Assembly (NCBI GenBank): GCA_016293915.1
Contig: JAEDCY010000003.1
Location: 68,976-132,975 of the forward strand
Direction of reading: 5' to 3'
Length of the DNA: 64,000 nucleotides
DNA from: Treponema sp.
GTDB lineage: Bacteria > Spirochaetota > Spirochaetia > Treponematales > Treponemataceae
Below are positions 46,000 to 54,694 of the stretch, piece after piece (within the stretch, counting starts at the first letter, position 1; the number at the start of each line of letters is the position of its first letter). Under the pieces are notes generated by a model. It had not been told where the DNA came from, did no database searches, and saw only the letters and a program-made list of their open reading frames with translations. The position numbers and the translations under genes are program-made.

Positions 46000-46611
46000 T
46001 TAGTAAGTTCTTACGATGTTTGAAAGTATTCCAACGATGCGGACATCTGTACAATAAATTGCCTGAAAATCAGGATTTTCAGGTTGAAGGCGGATTCTTG
46101 AAGATTCCTTGTAATATCTTTTCAGCGTAATTGCATCATCAATTACAGCTACAATAATCTGTCCGTCCTGTGCAGTAGATGACTGTTCCACAACTGCAAG
46201 GTCACCGTCGAGTATTCCGGCATTAATCATACTCTGCCCACGCACACGGAGTGCAAAATAACTCTTTCCCGGACGAACAAAAGGCTCTGTAAGATTTACA
46301 TATCCATCAAGATTTTCTTCGCTCAAAAGAGGTTTACCGGCAGCAACTGTTCCTAAAAGAGGAACTTTACTGATATATGTCTGTGGTTCTTTATCGCGGC
46401 AATCTGAGAGAACTCGGATTGAACGTGCTTTTTTCTGACTCTGTGAAAGGAAGCCTTTTTTCTGTAAAGCAAGAATATGATCCTGTACAGCACGGAGAGA
46501 AATACCAAAATGTTCACTAATATCGCGGACTGTTGGCGGATATGAATTTTCTTCTGAATAAGAAGATATATAATTCAGCACCTCTTTCTGTCGGTCTGTG
46601 ATCCCTCTCAT
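46000..46611 (-). CDS. lexA: SOS repressor LexA
   Basis: The 203-residue protein has an N-terminal winged helix (TDRQKEVLNYISSYSEENSY PPTVRDI), the Ala-Gly self-cleavage bond in LGTVAAGKPLL (about residues 87-97), catalytic Ser in RGQSMINAGI and Lys in ITLKRYY. It is an autocleavable repressor of DNA-damage genes. No classical SOS box is evident upstream. It lies 9 nt after ptsH. Confidence 0.94.
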   Translation of the reverse strand: MRGITDRQKEVLNYISSYSEENSYPPTVRDISEHFGISLRAVQDHILALQKKGFLSQSQKKARSIRVLSDCRDKEPQTYISKVPLLGTVAAGKPLLSEENLDGYVNLTEPFVRPGKSYFALRVRGQSMINAGILDGDLAVVEQSSTAQDGQIIVAVIDDAITLKRYYKESSRIRLQPENPDFQAIYCTDVRIVGILSNIVRTY

Positions 46612-46620
46612 TTCAACCTC

Positions 46621-46887
46621 CTACTCTTCTTCGAATTTGCTGTTGAAAAGCTCCTCTATTACTGAAGCTGCCTCTGATTCATCAGGCCCTACAACCTGCA
46701 TTGTAAGCTGGGTATTATATCCAGCTCCCATTGCAATTACACCCATGATGGATTTTGCATTTACTGTTGCTCCATCACGTGTAAGAGTAATTTCGCTTTC
46801 AAACTTGTTTGATGTCTGAGCGATAATTGCCGCAGGTCTTGCGTGAATTCCTGCCCTGTTCTGAACTGTTAAAATCTTCTCGATCAT
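46621..46887 (-). CDS. ptsH: Phosphocarrier protein HPr
   Basis: The 88-residue protein has the active His in AGIHARPAA (residue 16) and the regulatory Ser in NAKSIMGVIAMGAG (residue 46), the target of HPr kinase. It follows hprK by 39 nt. No EI or EII genes are in the window, and spirochaetes commonly keep HPr and HprK as a regulatory pair. Confidence 0.94.
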   Translation of the reverse strand: MIEKILTVQNRAGIHARPAAIIAQTSNKFESEITLTRDGATVNAKSIMGVIAMGAGYNTQLTMQVVGPDESEAASVIEELFNSKFEEE

Positions 46888-46926
46888 ATTAATTTCCTTG
46901 GCAGCCTCTCTGCCCCGTTTTATATT

Positions 46927-47916
46927 TTAGTAAGAATCGTCGTTGCCGTTATATACGAACTGCGCTTCTCCTGTTTCAATCCATTTAAAAACATTCTGGT
47001 TGAAGTCTTTTGCAGAATTATATCCCATATTTTTAAGACGCTCATTCATCGCAGCTGCTTCAATAATAATAGGAAGGTTTCGACCCGGGCGAACCGGAAT
47101 TTCAATTACAGGAACTTTTACTCCCAGCAGTTCCTTATATTTTTGTTCTGTTCCAAGACGGTCATAAGCCTTTGAGGAATTCCAGTCTTCAAGCTGAACA
47201 ATAAGCTGAACTTCTTTCTGGTCGCGAATGGCACCAACACCATAAAGCTGGGAAATATTTATAATTCCCAGACCACGAATTTCCATATGGTGGCTTATAA
47301 CAGTATTAGAACCGCGCCCAAGAATAATATTTCCATTTACACAGCGAATTTCAATAATATCATCAGCTACAAGCCGGTGTCCGCGTTCTACAAGTTCAAG
47401 TGCAGTTTCACTTTTACCTACTCCTGAATGACCTGCCAGCAGAATTCCAATACCATAGACTTCTACAAGCACACCATGAAGTGTCTGATGAGGCGCAAAC
47501 TGATTTGCAAATACACGGATAATACGGTTTGAAAACTCTATAGAGGTAAGACTTGTCTGAAGAAGAGGACAATAACTCTCTTCTGCAATGCTTCTAAAAT
47601 CTTCTGTAGGCTCAAGATTATAAGTAAAAATACAGCATGGCATTTGAGAACGGAAAAAATTTCGGATTGAATCAGTATTTTTTTCTTTGTGAAGTTTCTG
47701 CAGATAAGCTACTTCGCCGCGACCAAAAACCTGAACACGGTTACTGGCAAAAGATTCATAAAAACCTGAAAGTGCAAGCCCAGGACGGTTAAGTTCAGGA
47801 ACCGTAATAGCGCGGGGTAATCCGCGGCGCCCTGCGATACACTTTAAATCAAGGGCATCATGTCCGGAAAGTTCGAGGTCTAGCAAATCAAGTACTGTAA
47901 ATTTCTTATCTGCCAT
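46927..47916 (-). CDS. hprK: HPr kinase/phosphorylase
   Basis: The 329-residue bifunctional enzyme phosphorylates and dephosphorylates HPr Ser46. The Walker A GHSGVGKSETALEL is near residues 155-168, and the HprK signature EIRGLGIINISQLYG near 207-221. There is no Shine-Dalgarno site. The promoter places the -10 8 nt before the ATG, so the mRNA is probably leaderless. It is first gene of hprK-ptsH-lexA-holA. Confidence 0.95.
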   Translation of the reverse strand: MADKKFTVLDLLDLELSGHDALDLKCIAGRRGLPRAITVPELNRPGLALSGFYESFASNRVQVFGRGEVAYLQKLHKEKNTDSIRNFFRSQMPCCIFTYNLEPTEDFRSIAEESYCPLLQTSLTSIEFSNRIIRVFANQFAPHQTLHGVLVEVYGIGILLAGHSGVGKSETALELVERGHRLVADDIIEIRCVNGNIILGRGSNTVISHHMEIRGLGIINISQLYGVGAIRDQKEVQLIVQLEDWNSSKAYDRLGTEQKYKELLGVKVPVIEIPVRPGRNLPIIIEAAAMNERLKNMGYNSAKDFNQNVFKWIETGEAQFVYNGNDDSY

Positions 47917-47924
47917 ACGCGTTT

Positions 47925-47953
47925 ACTATACACAGTTTAAGATATCTTATCAA
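47925..47953 (-). promoter_or_regulatory. hprK promoter, leaderless configuration
   Basis: Minus strand: -35 TTGATA (47948-47953), a 17-bp spacer, -10 TATAGT (47925-47930), 8 nt, then ATG (47916). The expected start nucleotide is within 2-3 nt of the ATG. Confidence 0.8.
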
Positions 47954-48005
47954 TAGAGAAAGTTTTTTTTAATCAAAATTTGTTTTTTCGTAAAACCCGT
48001 GTTAC

Positions 48006-48011
48006 TATAAT
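48006..48011 (+). promoter_or_regulatory. -10 box of the hibernation-factor gene
   Basis: A perfect TATAAT lies about 78 nt before the ATG. The -35 region is a T-run with no consensus hexamer. The resulting leader is about 70 nt and highly structured. Confidence 0.6.
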
Positions 48012-48054
48012 ATACAGAAAGGCCCGCGTATACGGGATTACATCACTTACAGCC

Positions 48055-48082
48055 GGAGTAAAGCAAATTTACTCCAAAGGAG
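48055..48082 (+). promoter_or_regulatory. Switching hairpins over the hibernation-factor ribosome-binding site
   Basis: GGAGTAAA (48055-48062) pairs perfectly with TTTACTCC (48068-48075). The CTCC end of that same arm can instead pair with GGAG (48079-48082), the Shine-Dalgarno site of the ATG at 48089. The two pairings are mutually exclusive, giving an open state and a closed state. An upstream CCCG/CGGG hairpin is at about 48023-48036. Confidence 0.6.
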
Positions 48083-48088
48083 ACAACT

Positions 48089-48376
48089 ATGATACCATCT
48101 ATTAACGCAGTAGGATTTACACTTGAGCAGAAGCAGTCTGATATGATTGAGTCAAAACTTAAGAGAATTGCTTATGCCGATGAACTGATTGTCGATTTAC
48201 TTATGAAAATCAAGCACGACAAGGCTTATGTATTTGATACAACAGTAAACTTTAAGTGGGGAACACAGGCTCACGTTACTGGAGAAGATTTTGATTTTGG
48301 AGCAGCCTTGAACAAGATGATGGATGTACTTGATAACAAAATCAAGAAGGAAAAAGATAAGGTTCAGCAGAAGTAA
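48089..48376 (+). CDS. hpf: Short HPF/RaiA-type ribosome hibernation factor
   Basis: The 95-residue protein has the beta-alpha-beta-beta-beta-alpha order of short HPF/YfiA: INAVGFTLEQKQSDMIESKL, FDTTVNFKWGTQAHVTGEDF and a final helix KMMDVLDNKIKKEKDK. It lacks the C-terminal dimerisation domain of long HPF. It binds the decoding centre to store inactive ribosomes. It sits between hprK and rpoN, as hpf often sits beside rpoN. Confidence 0.83.
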   Translation: MIPSINAVGFTLEQKQSDMIESKLKRIAYADELIVDLLMKIKHDKAYVFDTTVNFKWGTQAHVTGEDFDFGAALNKMMDVLDNKIKKEKDKVQQK

Positions 48377-48397
48377 ATTACTACGCTAATCAATATG

Positions 48398-48432
48398 AAC
48401 GGTCTGCGCAAAAAGTGCAGGCCGTTTTTTTT
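48398..48432. terminator. Terminator between hpf and rpoN
   Basis: AACGG-t-CTGC...GCAG-g-CCGTT is followed by eight T on the plus strand. It lies between convergent genes. Confidence 0.85.
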
Positions 48433-49867
48433 ATCGTTTATATGAATTTTTGAATCCAAGCTGTGCACGATATTTTGCGACGGTACGACGGGCAATCCTG
48501 GCACCCTTCTGATTCAACAATTCGCAAAGCTTTTGATCTGAAAGATTTTCGTTACCATGTTCAGAAAGCACATCCTTAATTTTTTGTTTAATTCTTTCGG
48601 AGGAAATTGTTTTACTACCGTCTCGATTCGAAACTCCTGAAGTAAAGAAATACCAGGCTGGAAAAAGTCCCCATTCCGTTTGAATATATTTACTGCCATT
48701 TTTTGCTGACGTTCGCGAAACTGTTGATTCATGGATTCCCAATTCCTGAGCAATCTGACGGCGGGTAAGAACCTTGAGGTGACCTGGGCCCTTCAGAAAA
48801 AAGTTTTTCTGGGCATGTACAATGGCGCAACCCTGCATAACAATCGTTGATTCGCGAAATTGAAGTGAATTTATTAAAGCCTGAGCCTTAGCGATATTTT
48901 CCTTATCCATTTTGAATTCTGGAGAAATGCGAATCTCGGGTAAAGATCCTGAAGCATATTTTATCTGAAAATGATAATCTGAATTTAGAGAAACAAGGCC
49001 TCGCGAATAATCATCATCTGCAGGGCCATTTTCTTTTGTTACAATCAAAACCACATCAGGGCGGCCAGTATCTGCTCCTGCTTCCGTATTATACCCCTGA
49101 GCCGGATGCGGATTAAGTGAGAGAATAAATTTAAGAGCCGAGGCGGCAGCAGCTTCGTCAAGCGAAAGGTTATCAATTACAGAAGTATCTGCAAAGGCTT
49201 TTTTATGAAGCGAGTTCTTAAAATCAATAAGTTTGCGACTGATTTTCTGGGCATCAGGCGGGTTCATAAAATCAAGATGTCCATCCAGAATAAAAAGCGC
49301 AAGCGGATCAGGATTTTCTGAAAGCTGAGCCTGTATCAAAAGGCTTTCTTCTGGAGTCCGGCAGCAGGTTCCTATTGGATCGAGAGACTGAACCATTTTA
49401 AGACAGCGTTCAAGAAGGTCTTTTTTCGCAGCAGGATTTTTATGTGGCAGAAAAGTTTCTGGAGAAAGCATGGAGCCGTAAAAGCCATTTCTGTCGAGAT
49501 TATAAATCAGCTTAGTACATAACTCATGCTCGGCCTCTGAGATTTTCATAGCATTCAATTGATGAAGAAGATGTGCCTGAAGCGTCTCATCATAGTCCTG
49601 TTGATTTTCCAGAATCTGCTGAAATTGATCTGCGCTTGCTGAATTACCGAAGGATGTAGAATAATTTTCCCAACCAGTAAAGTTTTCCCTGCGTGATGGC
49701 TCACTTACAATTTCAAGTGCAGGATTTTCGCTCACTGCTTTGTATATTTCATTGCGCAGTGTCTCATTCCCCATCGCAAGATAATTTAGGGTGGTTATCT
49801 GAACTTGAGAAAGCTTTTGTATCTGTTTTTGAACAAGCTTCTGTTCCAGTCTCAATGAAGCGTCCAT
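48431..49867 (-). CDS. rpoN: RNA polymerase sigma-54 factor
   Basis: The 478-residue protein has the N-terminal activator-interaction region (about residues 5-50, LEQKLVQKQIQKLSQVQI), the acidic linker, the core-binding domain and an HTH (GIHESTVSRTSAKN). The RpoN box ARRTVAKYR is near the C-terminus and recognises the -24 element. It directs transcription dependent on enhancer-binding ATPases; a matching promoter is in front of hsp20 in this window. Confidence 0.96.
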   Translation of the reverse strand: MDASLRLEQKLVQKQIQKLSQVQITTLNYLAMGNETLRNEIYKAVSENPALEIVSEPSRRENFTGWENYSTSFGNSASADQFQQILENQQDYDETLQAHLLHQLNAMKISEAEHELCTKLIYNLDRNGFYGSMLSPETFLPHKNPAAKKDLLERCLKMVQSLDPIGTCCRTPEESLLIQAQLSENPDPLALFILDGHLDFMNPPDAQKISRKLIDFKNSLHKKAFADTSVIDNLSLDEAAAASALKFILSLNPHPAQGYNTEAGADTGRPDVVLIVTKENGPADDDYSRGLVSLNSDYHFQIKYASGSLPEIRISPEFKMDKENIAKAQALINSLQFRESTIVMQGCAIVHAQKNFFLKGPGHLKVLTRRQIAQELGIHESTVSRTSAKNGSKYIQTEWGLFPAWYFFTSGVSNRDGSKTISSERIKQKIKDVLSEHGNENLSDQKLCELLNQKGARIARRTVAKYRAQLGFKNSYKR

Positions 49868-49911
49868 CTTTATAATCCTATTTGATTATAGCATAAAAGC
49901 CAGTCAAACTG

Positions 49912-49917
49912 TATACT
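49912..49917 (+). promoter_or_regulatory. -10 box of the DUF1015 gene, leaderless configuration
   Basis: TATACT ends 7 nt before the ATG at 49925, with no Shine-Dalgarno site. The -35 is weak. The whole divergent space to rpoN is only 57 nt. Confidence 0.55.
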
Positions 49918-49924
49918 TGCATTT

Positions 49925-51289
49925 ATGAAAAAGATTGAAGATTTTGGAATCCGCGTGCCGGAAATCCTTTTGCCAAAAAATATTGATGTAAAAAGCTGGT
50001 CTGTAATTGCATGCGATCAGTATACCCAGGATTTAGACTACTGGAAAAAAGCCGAGGCCGCAGCAGCTGGAAAGCCTTCGACACTTAATCTGATTTTGCC
50101 GGAGGTTTATTTGAATTCTCCTGATAAGCCTGCTAGAATCGAAAAAATCAGAAAGACAATGAAATCCTACATCGCAGAAGGCGCCGGCTCACAAGACAGT
50201 GTGTTTGATGCAGAACGCAATTGTATGGTTTATATAGAAAGAAAGACTGCCTTTGGCCGTATGCGCCGGGGTCTTGTTACTCAGATTGATTTGGAAACTT
50301 ATGAGTGGAAACCTTTCAGCAAGGCAAATATCCGCGCAACAGAAGCAACAATCGTTGAGCGCATTCCTCCACGTATGGAGATTCGCCGCGGAGCTGCTCT
50401 TGAATTGCCACATATTATGCTGTTAGTTGATGACAAGGATGATTTGCTGGTGGGCGGTGCGAGTACTGCTGTTCGAGGCAAGGCACCTTTGTACAGCGGC
50501 GAGCTTATGTGTAATGGCGGTGAGATTACCGGCTGGGCAGTTGAGTCTGATAGTGAAATTGCCGGAGTAACTGAAGCTGTAGCTAAGATTGCGGAAGCAA
50601 AGCGTGCTGCTGACGGTTCAACATTTCTGTTTGCTGTAGGTGACGGTAACCACTCTCTGGCTACTGCAAAAGCTGTCTGGGATGAGTATAAAGAAAAGCT
50701 GATTGCGGAAGGTGCCGATGACGCGACTTTGCGCGATTGCCCGGTTCGCTATGCTCTTGTTGAAATTGTAAATATTTATGATAAAGGCTTAACATTTGAG
50801 CCAATTCACAGAGTTATTTTTGACTGTGATGTCGAAGGTCTTATAAAGACTCTGGCTGAAAAGCTTGGCGGTTCGGTGAGTGAAGTTAGTGGTGCTGGAG
50901 AACTTGAAGCTGCTGTAAAGGCTTCTCATGCTGATTTTGGATTTGCTTACAAAGCTGGTGGAGCTCAGAAATACGTTCTTTTGAAAACTGGAATTACAGA
51001 ACTCGCCGTTGCAAGACTGCAACCGGAAATTGATGAGTTCCTAAAATCTGCCACCGCTGCCGCAAGCACCTCTGCAAAAAAAGCTGAAATCGATTACATC
51101 CACGGAAGTGATGAAGTTCTTAAACTTGGCGAACGTGAAAATGCAGTGGGAATTTTACTGCCACCAATCGCAAAGGACAGCTTCTTTGAAACTATCAGTG
51201 GCCGGGGCCCTTTACCTAGAAAGAGTTTTTCAATGGGTGAAGCTGATGAAAAGAGGTTCTACCTGGAGTGCCGCAGACTGTTCAAATAG
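49925..51289 (+). CDS. DUF1015 family protein
   Basis: The 454-residue protein has the family motifs WSVIACDQYTQDLDYWKKAE, VYIERKTAFGRMRRGLV, IMLLVDDKDDLLVGG and FAVGDGNHSLATAKAVWDEY (with the conserved His). Its function is unknown, though some members have been linked to serine or amino-acid metabolism; I make no assignment. The 3' end overlaps the end of the DNA methyltransferase gene by 60 nt, tail to tail. Confidence 0.9.
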   Translation: MKKIEDFGIRVPEILLPKNIDVKSWSVIACDQYTQDLDYWKKAEAAAAGKPSTLNLILPEVYLNSPDKPARIEKIRKTMKSYIAEGAGSQDSVFDAERNCMVYIERKTAFGRMRRGLVTQIDLETYEWKPFSKANIRATEATIVERIPPRMEIRRGAALELPHIMLLVDDKDDLLVGGASTAVRGKAPLYSGELMCNGGEITGWAVESDSEIAGVTEAVAKIAEAKRAADGSTFLFAVGDGNHSLATAKAVWDEYKEKLIAEGADDATLRDCPVRYALVEIVNIYDKGLTFEPIHRVIFDCDVEGLIKTLAEKLGGSVSEVSGAGELEAAVKASHADFGFAYKAGGAQKYVLLKTGITELAVARLQPEIDEFLKSATAAASTSAKKAEIDYIHGSDEVLKLGERENAVGILLPPIAKDSFFETISGRGPLPRKSFSMGEADEKRFYLECRRLFK

Positions 51290-52411
51290 TTCTGAAACTT
51301 TCTGACATCTTTTTTTGCACAATTCGAAAATGCCGTTTTCGTCCTTTTGAACCAGGATGGAGCGGCGTTTTCCTTTATCCTGAGCATTGAGGGCGCAGAC
51401 TGCTTCGAAGGTGGTGCCACTGCCGGCGAAGAAGTCTAGAATAAGGGCGTCTTTCGGCTGGCGGGTAATTTCTATTAAATGTTTGATAAGACTGACAGGC
51501 TTGGGATTGTCAAAAGCGCCAGACTGTCCAAGCAGTTCGTCTAAGTGGTGTTGGGCTGCACGGGTTGTTTCTTTTGGTTCTATTATATTGCGAGGAATAA
51601 CCTCAGATTCTTCTTCGTTGAAAATCTTTAAACGCGGAACCTTGTCGTAAGCGGGTGGCTGTCCCCAGAATATGCGGTTATCTGCAATCAGCTCTTTCAT
51701 GTGAGCTTCGTCTGTCTGCCACTGGCGGGTCCAGACTTTACCGCTTGGAGAAACTATCGAATAGTAGTTTTTGTGATTCGGATTTGAACGCTTTTCTGTA
51801 AAAGAAATGCTGCCGGAAAACCAGTTTCCACGAGGATCGCTGTCGGCGTTTGTTGTAGCCCAGTCTGTCTGCTGGATTTCGCGGAAGGCAGGAAGCTGCT
51901 TTTTATCGCGGGCATAACAGAGAGTATGCTGCTGCAATGTACGTGACCAGGTATCTTTTTTCCCCTTACCATGCAGCCACATAAAATCATTTACAAAATT
52001 TTCTTCATCAAAAATCTGATCGCAAAGCAGCTTTAATGTATAGAGCTCGCTCTGATCAATTGCAATGAAAATACAGCCGCTAGATTTGAGAAGAGGGCGG
52101 GCCGTAAGAAGCCGGCGCTGCATAAAGCTGAGCCACTGGCTGTGTCGGTCTGCCTCGCCACTTCCGTCCCGAACTTTAAAATTGTCGTTATAGGTAAAAT
52201 CATTACCTGTATTGTATGGCGGATCTATGTAGATTAAATCAACTGCTCCGGAAAAATCTTTCTGAAGTTTTTTTAAAACCGGATAGTTATCGCCTTTAAT
52301 AAGAAGGTGATTGAAGTCTGTTGGAAGCGGCGGTTCAAATGTAGCGCCACTCAAAAAATCAGGCGAGTCAGCAGCTTCAGGATAGTCTGTCCAGATAAAT
52401 TGCAGGGGCAT
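51230..52411 (-). CDS. Orphan beta-class DNA adenine methyltransferase (Mod-like)
   Basis: The 393-residue protein has catalytic motif IV DPPYNTG at residues 63-69 and SAM-binding motif I FFAGSGTT at about 333-340. The order IV-then-I defines the beta class typical of type III Mod subunits and some solitary adenine methyltransferases. The target-recognition region is about 140-300. No restriction gene is adjacent. The mRNA appears leaderless. Confidence 0.9.
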   Translation of the reverse strand: MPLQFIWTDYPEAADSPDFLSGATFEPPLPTDFNHLLIKGDNYPVLKKLQKDFSGAVDLIYIDPPYNTGNDFTYNDNFKVRDGSGEADRHSQWLSFMQRRLLTARPLLKSSGCIFIAIDQSELYTLKLLCDQIFDEENFVNDFMWLHGKGKKDTWSRTLQQHTLCYARDKKQLPAFREIQQTDWATTNADSDPRGNWFSGSISFTEKRSNPNHKNYYSIVSPSGKVWTRQWQTDEAHMKELIADNRIFWGQPPAYDKVPRLKIFNEEESEVIPRNIIEPKETTRAAQHHLDELLGQSGAFDNPKPVSLIKHLIEITRQPKDALILDFFAGSGTTFEAVCALNAQDKGKRRSILVQKDENGIFELCKKRCQKVSELFEQSAALQVEPLFISFTH

Positions 52412-52417
52412 AAAATT

Positions 52418-52446
52418 ATTATAAAATTTCTTTGATTATTGAGCAA
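52418..52446 (-). promoter_or_regulatory. Methyltransferase promoter, leaderless configuration
   Basis: Minus strand: -35 TTGCTC (52441-52446), a 17-bp spacer, -10 TATAAT (52418-52423), 6 nt, then ATG (52411). Confidence 0.7.
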
Positions 52447-52503
52447 GAATACTAAACTTCTGAAAAAAAGACCGTATATTATTAAAGCACTAAGGAGAAG
52501 TAA

Positions 52504-54666
52504 ATGGTAAACGCAGAAACAAACAAAAAATCAATTTTACAGACTATTATTGACCTTTCAGGAAAGCTCGAAGGCTGTAAGCTTGAAGAGAATGTTCTTA
52601 AAACAGAAAGAGGAAATCTTGAACGCCTTGCAAAATATCTTAATATTGATGAAACTTCTGCTGTATTTTTTACTGTAATTTTTTATCTTCAGATGCAGGA
52701 GTCTGCAGCCTCGTCTCTTGCAGAAATTGCAGATTTTCTTGAGATTCCCCATATTACTATTTTACTTTATTCACAGAATTTTAATTTACTTCAAAAGAAG
52801 TTTTTGATAGGACAGAAAAAAGCAGAATCCAGACTGGCTCGCAGAAGCGAAAGAAATGGCGGCTATGAAATTCCTGATTCTGTTGTAGAAAGTATCGTCG
52901 AAGGAACACCCATTATTCAGGTTGAAGAAACTCTCGAAACAACCGACAAGATTTTTATGAATTTCTTTACGCTATTTAAAAACTGTTTCAGGAATTCTAA
53001 TGTTGATGAAGATTTTTACAGAACAGTTGCAACTTATGAAAGGAAGTACGAGCAGGACGAAATCATGCAAAATATAAAAAGGGAGTTTCCTGAAGATCTG
53101 GAATCTCGAATAATTTTGTATTTACTCAGTTCATTTTGTATTTCTGGAAAAACTCTTGTAGATGATGATTCTGATTTTCTTACTGATGTTCTTGGAATGT
53201 TTATAAAATATTCACGCTGCCATCGCTTAAGCCAAAAGGATGATATTCTTTTTGAAAGAAATCTTATTATAGATAGTTTTGAGCAAATCGCCGGTGATTT
53301 CAGACGTGGTTCACGATATGCTACAATTTTAAAATTGAGTTCCGAGGGGCTTAAAACACTTTTTGGCAGTCAGGCAGAAAAATATGCAGAAGCTGAATAT
53401 CAAAAATCTGACCTGGAAATTACAATTGATGCGCTTCACGAATTTGCAATTACTTATGAAAAGCGTATGTCACCTCTGCTGAAAAAACGAGAACTGGCCT
53501 CCCTGGAAAAGAAATTTGCAGAGTTGCCTTTCTTCAAAAAAATCATAAAAACAAAGCTTGACCCAATGGAAAGATATTTTCTTTATGATTGTTCCAAGGA
53601 TTTTCTTGATGGTAATGAATCCTGTCTTTGCTCTACTCTAAGTGATTTATATGCAAAGACAAATGCGTATTTTATAAATCTTCGAAAAATGCTTGATGAA
53701 AAAGATCCTTTAAGCACAAACGGTTTTATTGAAATTGAAAAAAATGATGTCGTCGAAAAAACAACTGTAACTCTAAGCGACCGCACCATTGAATTGATTT
53801 ATGGCAAGAATGCAGACCTCTATAAAAAGAAGCCGGTTTGCAACAGGAATATTCTTGAGCCTGAAAAGCTCAAGGAAAAGCAGCTTTTTTATTCTGAGAC
53901 AGTTCAGAAGCAGATTGACATGCTGGAGGAAAGTCTTTCTCAAAAAAATCTTGTTGCCATGCAGAAACGACTCGAATCGAAAGGACTTCCAAAAGGCGTT
54001 GCAGTTCTTCTTTATGGCGCGCCTGGAACCGGAAAGACTGAAACTGTTTATCAGCTTGCGAAAAAGACAAACAGAAAAATCCTTCATGTTGATATTTCTG
54101 AATCAAAATCCATGTGGTTTGGTGAAAGTGAAAAAATTGTAAAAAAGATTTTTACAAATTACAGGAAGCTCTGTCAGACAGCAGAACGCCGTCACGAGAA
54201 TACACCTATTCTTTTGTTTAACGAGGCCGATGCTCTTATTTCTAAACGAAAGGATGTTACAAGCGGAAACTGTGCGCAGACAGAAAATGCCATTCAGAAC
54301 ATCCTTCTGGAAGAAATGGAAAAGCTGGACGGAATTATTTTTGCAACAACAAACCTCTGCAACAATATGGACAAAGCCTTTGAACGACGCTTTCTTTTTA
54401 AGGTTGAATACGAAAAGCCAAGCCTTGAGGCTCGCAAAAAAATCTGGGGAAGCAAGCTGCCGGAGCTTGGCGACGAAGATTTGAGCCGCCTTGCTGATCG
54501 TTTTGATTTTTCCGGTGGCGAAATTGACAATATTGTGCGAAAATGTGAAATGACAGAAATCATAAAAGGAGCTCTTCCTTCTTATGACGAAATCGCTGAA
54601 CTCTGCGAGAATGAACGTCTTGAAAAAGAAGAAAAAGAATGTCGCGTAGGCTTTTGTCTTGATTAA
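52504..54666 (+). CDS. AAA+ ATPase with Asn-variant Walker B
   Basis: The 720-residue protein has a helical N-terminal two-thirds with no recognised domain and a C-terminal AAA+ module: Walker A GAPGTGKTE (about residues 506-514), FGESEKIVKKIF, Walker B LLFNEADAL (about 570-578), sensor-1 ATTN and arginine-finger FERRF. Walker B reads N-E-A-D, so the Mg-coordinating Asp is Asn while the catalytic Glu is kept; this variant is found in a subfamily of AAA proteins. GGAG precedes the ATG. It is followed by the PcfJ-like gene at 28 nt and is probably co-transcribed. Confidence 0.88.
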   Translation: MVNAETNKKSILQTIIDLSGKLEGCKLEENVLKTERGNLERLAKYLNIDETSAVFFTVIFYLQMQESAASSLAEIADFLEIPHITILLYSQNFNLLQKKFLIGQKKAESRLARRSERNGGYEIPDSVVESIVEGTPIIQVEETLETTDKIFMNFFTLFKNCFRNSNVDEDFYRTVATYERKYEQDEIMQNIKREFPEDLESRIILYLLSSFCISGKTLVDDDSDFLTDVLGMFIKYSRCHRLSQKDDILFERNLIIDSFEQIAGDFRRGSRYATILKLSSEGLKTLFGSQAEKYAEAEYQKSDLEITIDALHEFAITYEKRMSPLLKKRELASLEKKFAELPFFKKIIKTKLDPMERYFLYDCSKDFLDGNESCLCSTLSDLYAKTNAYFINLRKMLDEKDPLSTNGFIEIEKNDVVEKTTVTLSDRTIELIYGKNADLYKKKPVCNRNILEPEKLKEKQLFYSETVQKQIDMLEESLSQKNLVAMQKRLESKGLPKGVAVLLYGAPGTGKTETVYQLAKKTNRKILHVDISESKSMWFGESEKIVKKIFTNYRKLCQTAERRHENTPILLFNEADALISKRKDVTSGNCAQTENAIQNILLEEMEKLDGIIFATTNLCNNMDKAFERRFLFKVEYEKPSLEARKKIWGSKLPELGDEDLSRLADRFDFSGGEIDNIVRKCEMTEIIKGALPSYDEIAELCENERLEKEEKECRVGFCLD

Positions 54667-54694
54667 GATTGATTATATTTGATTAAGGTTTTTC

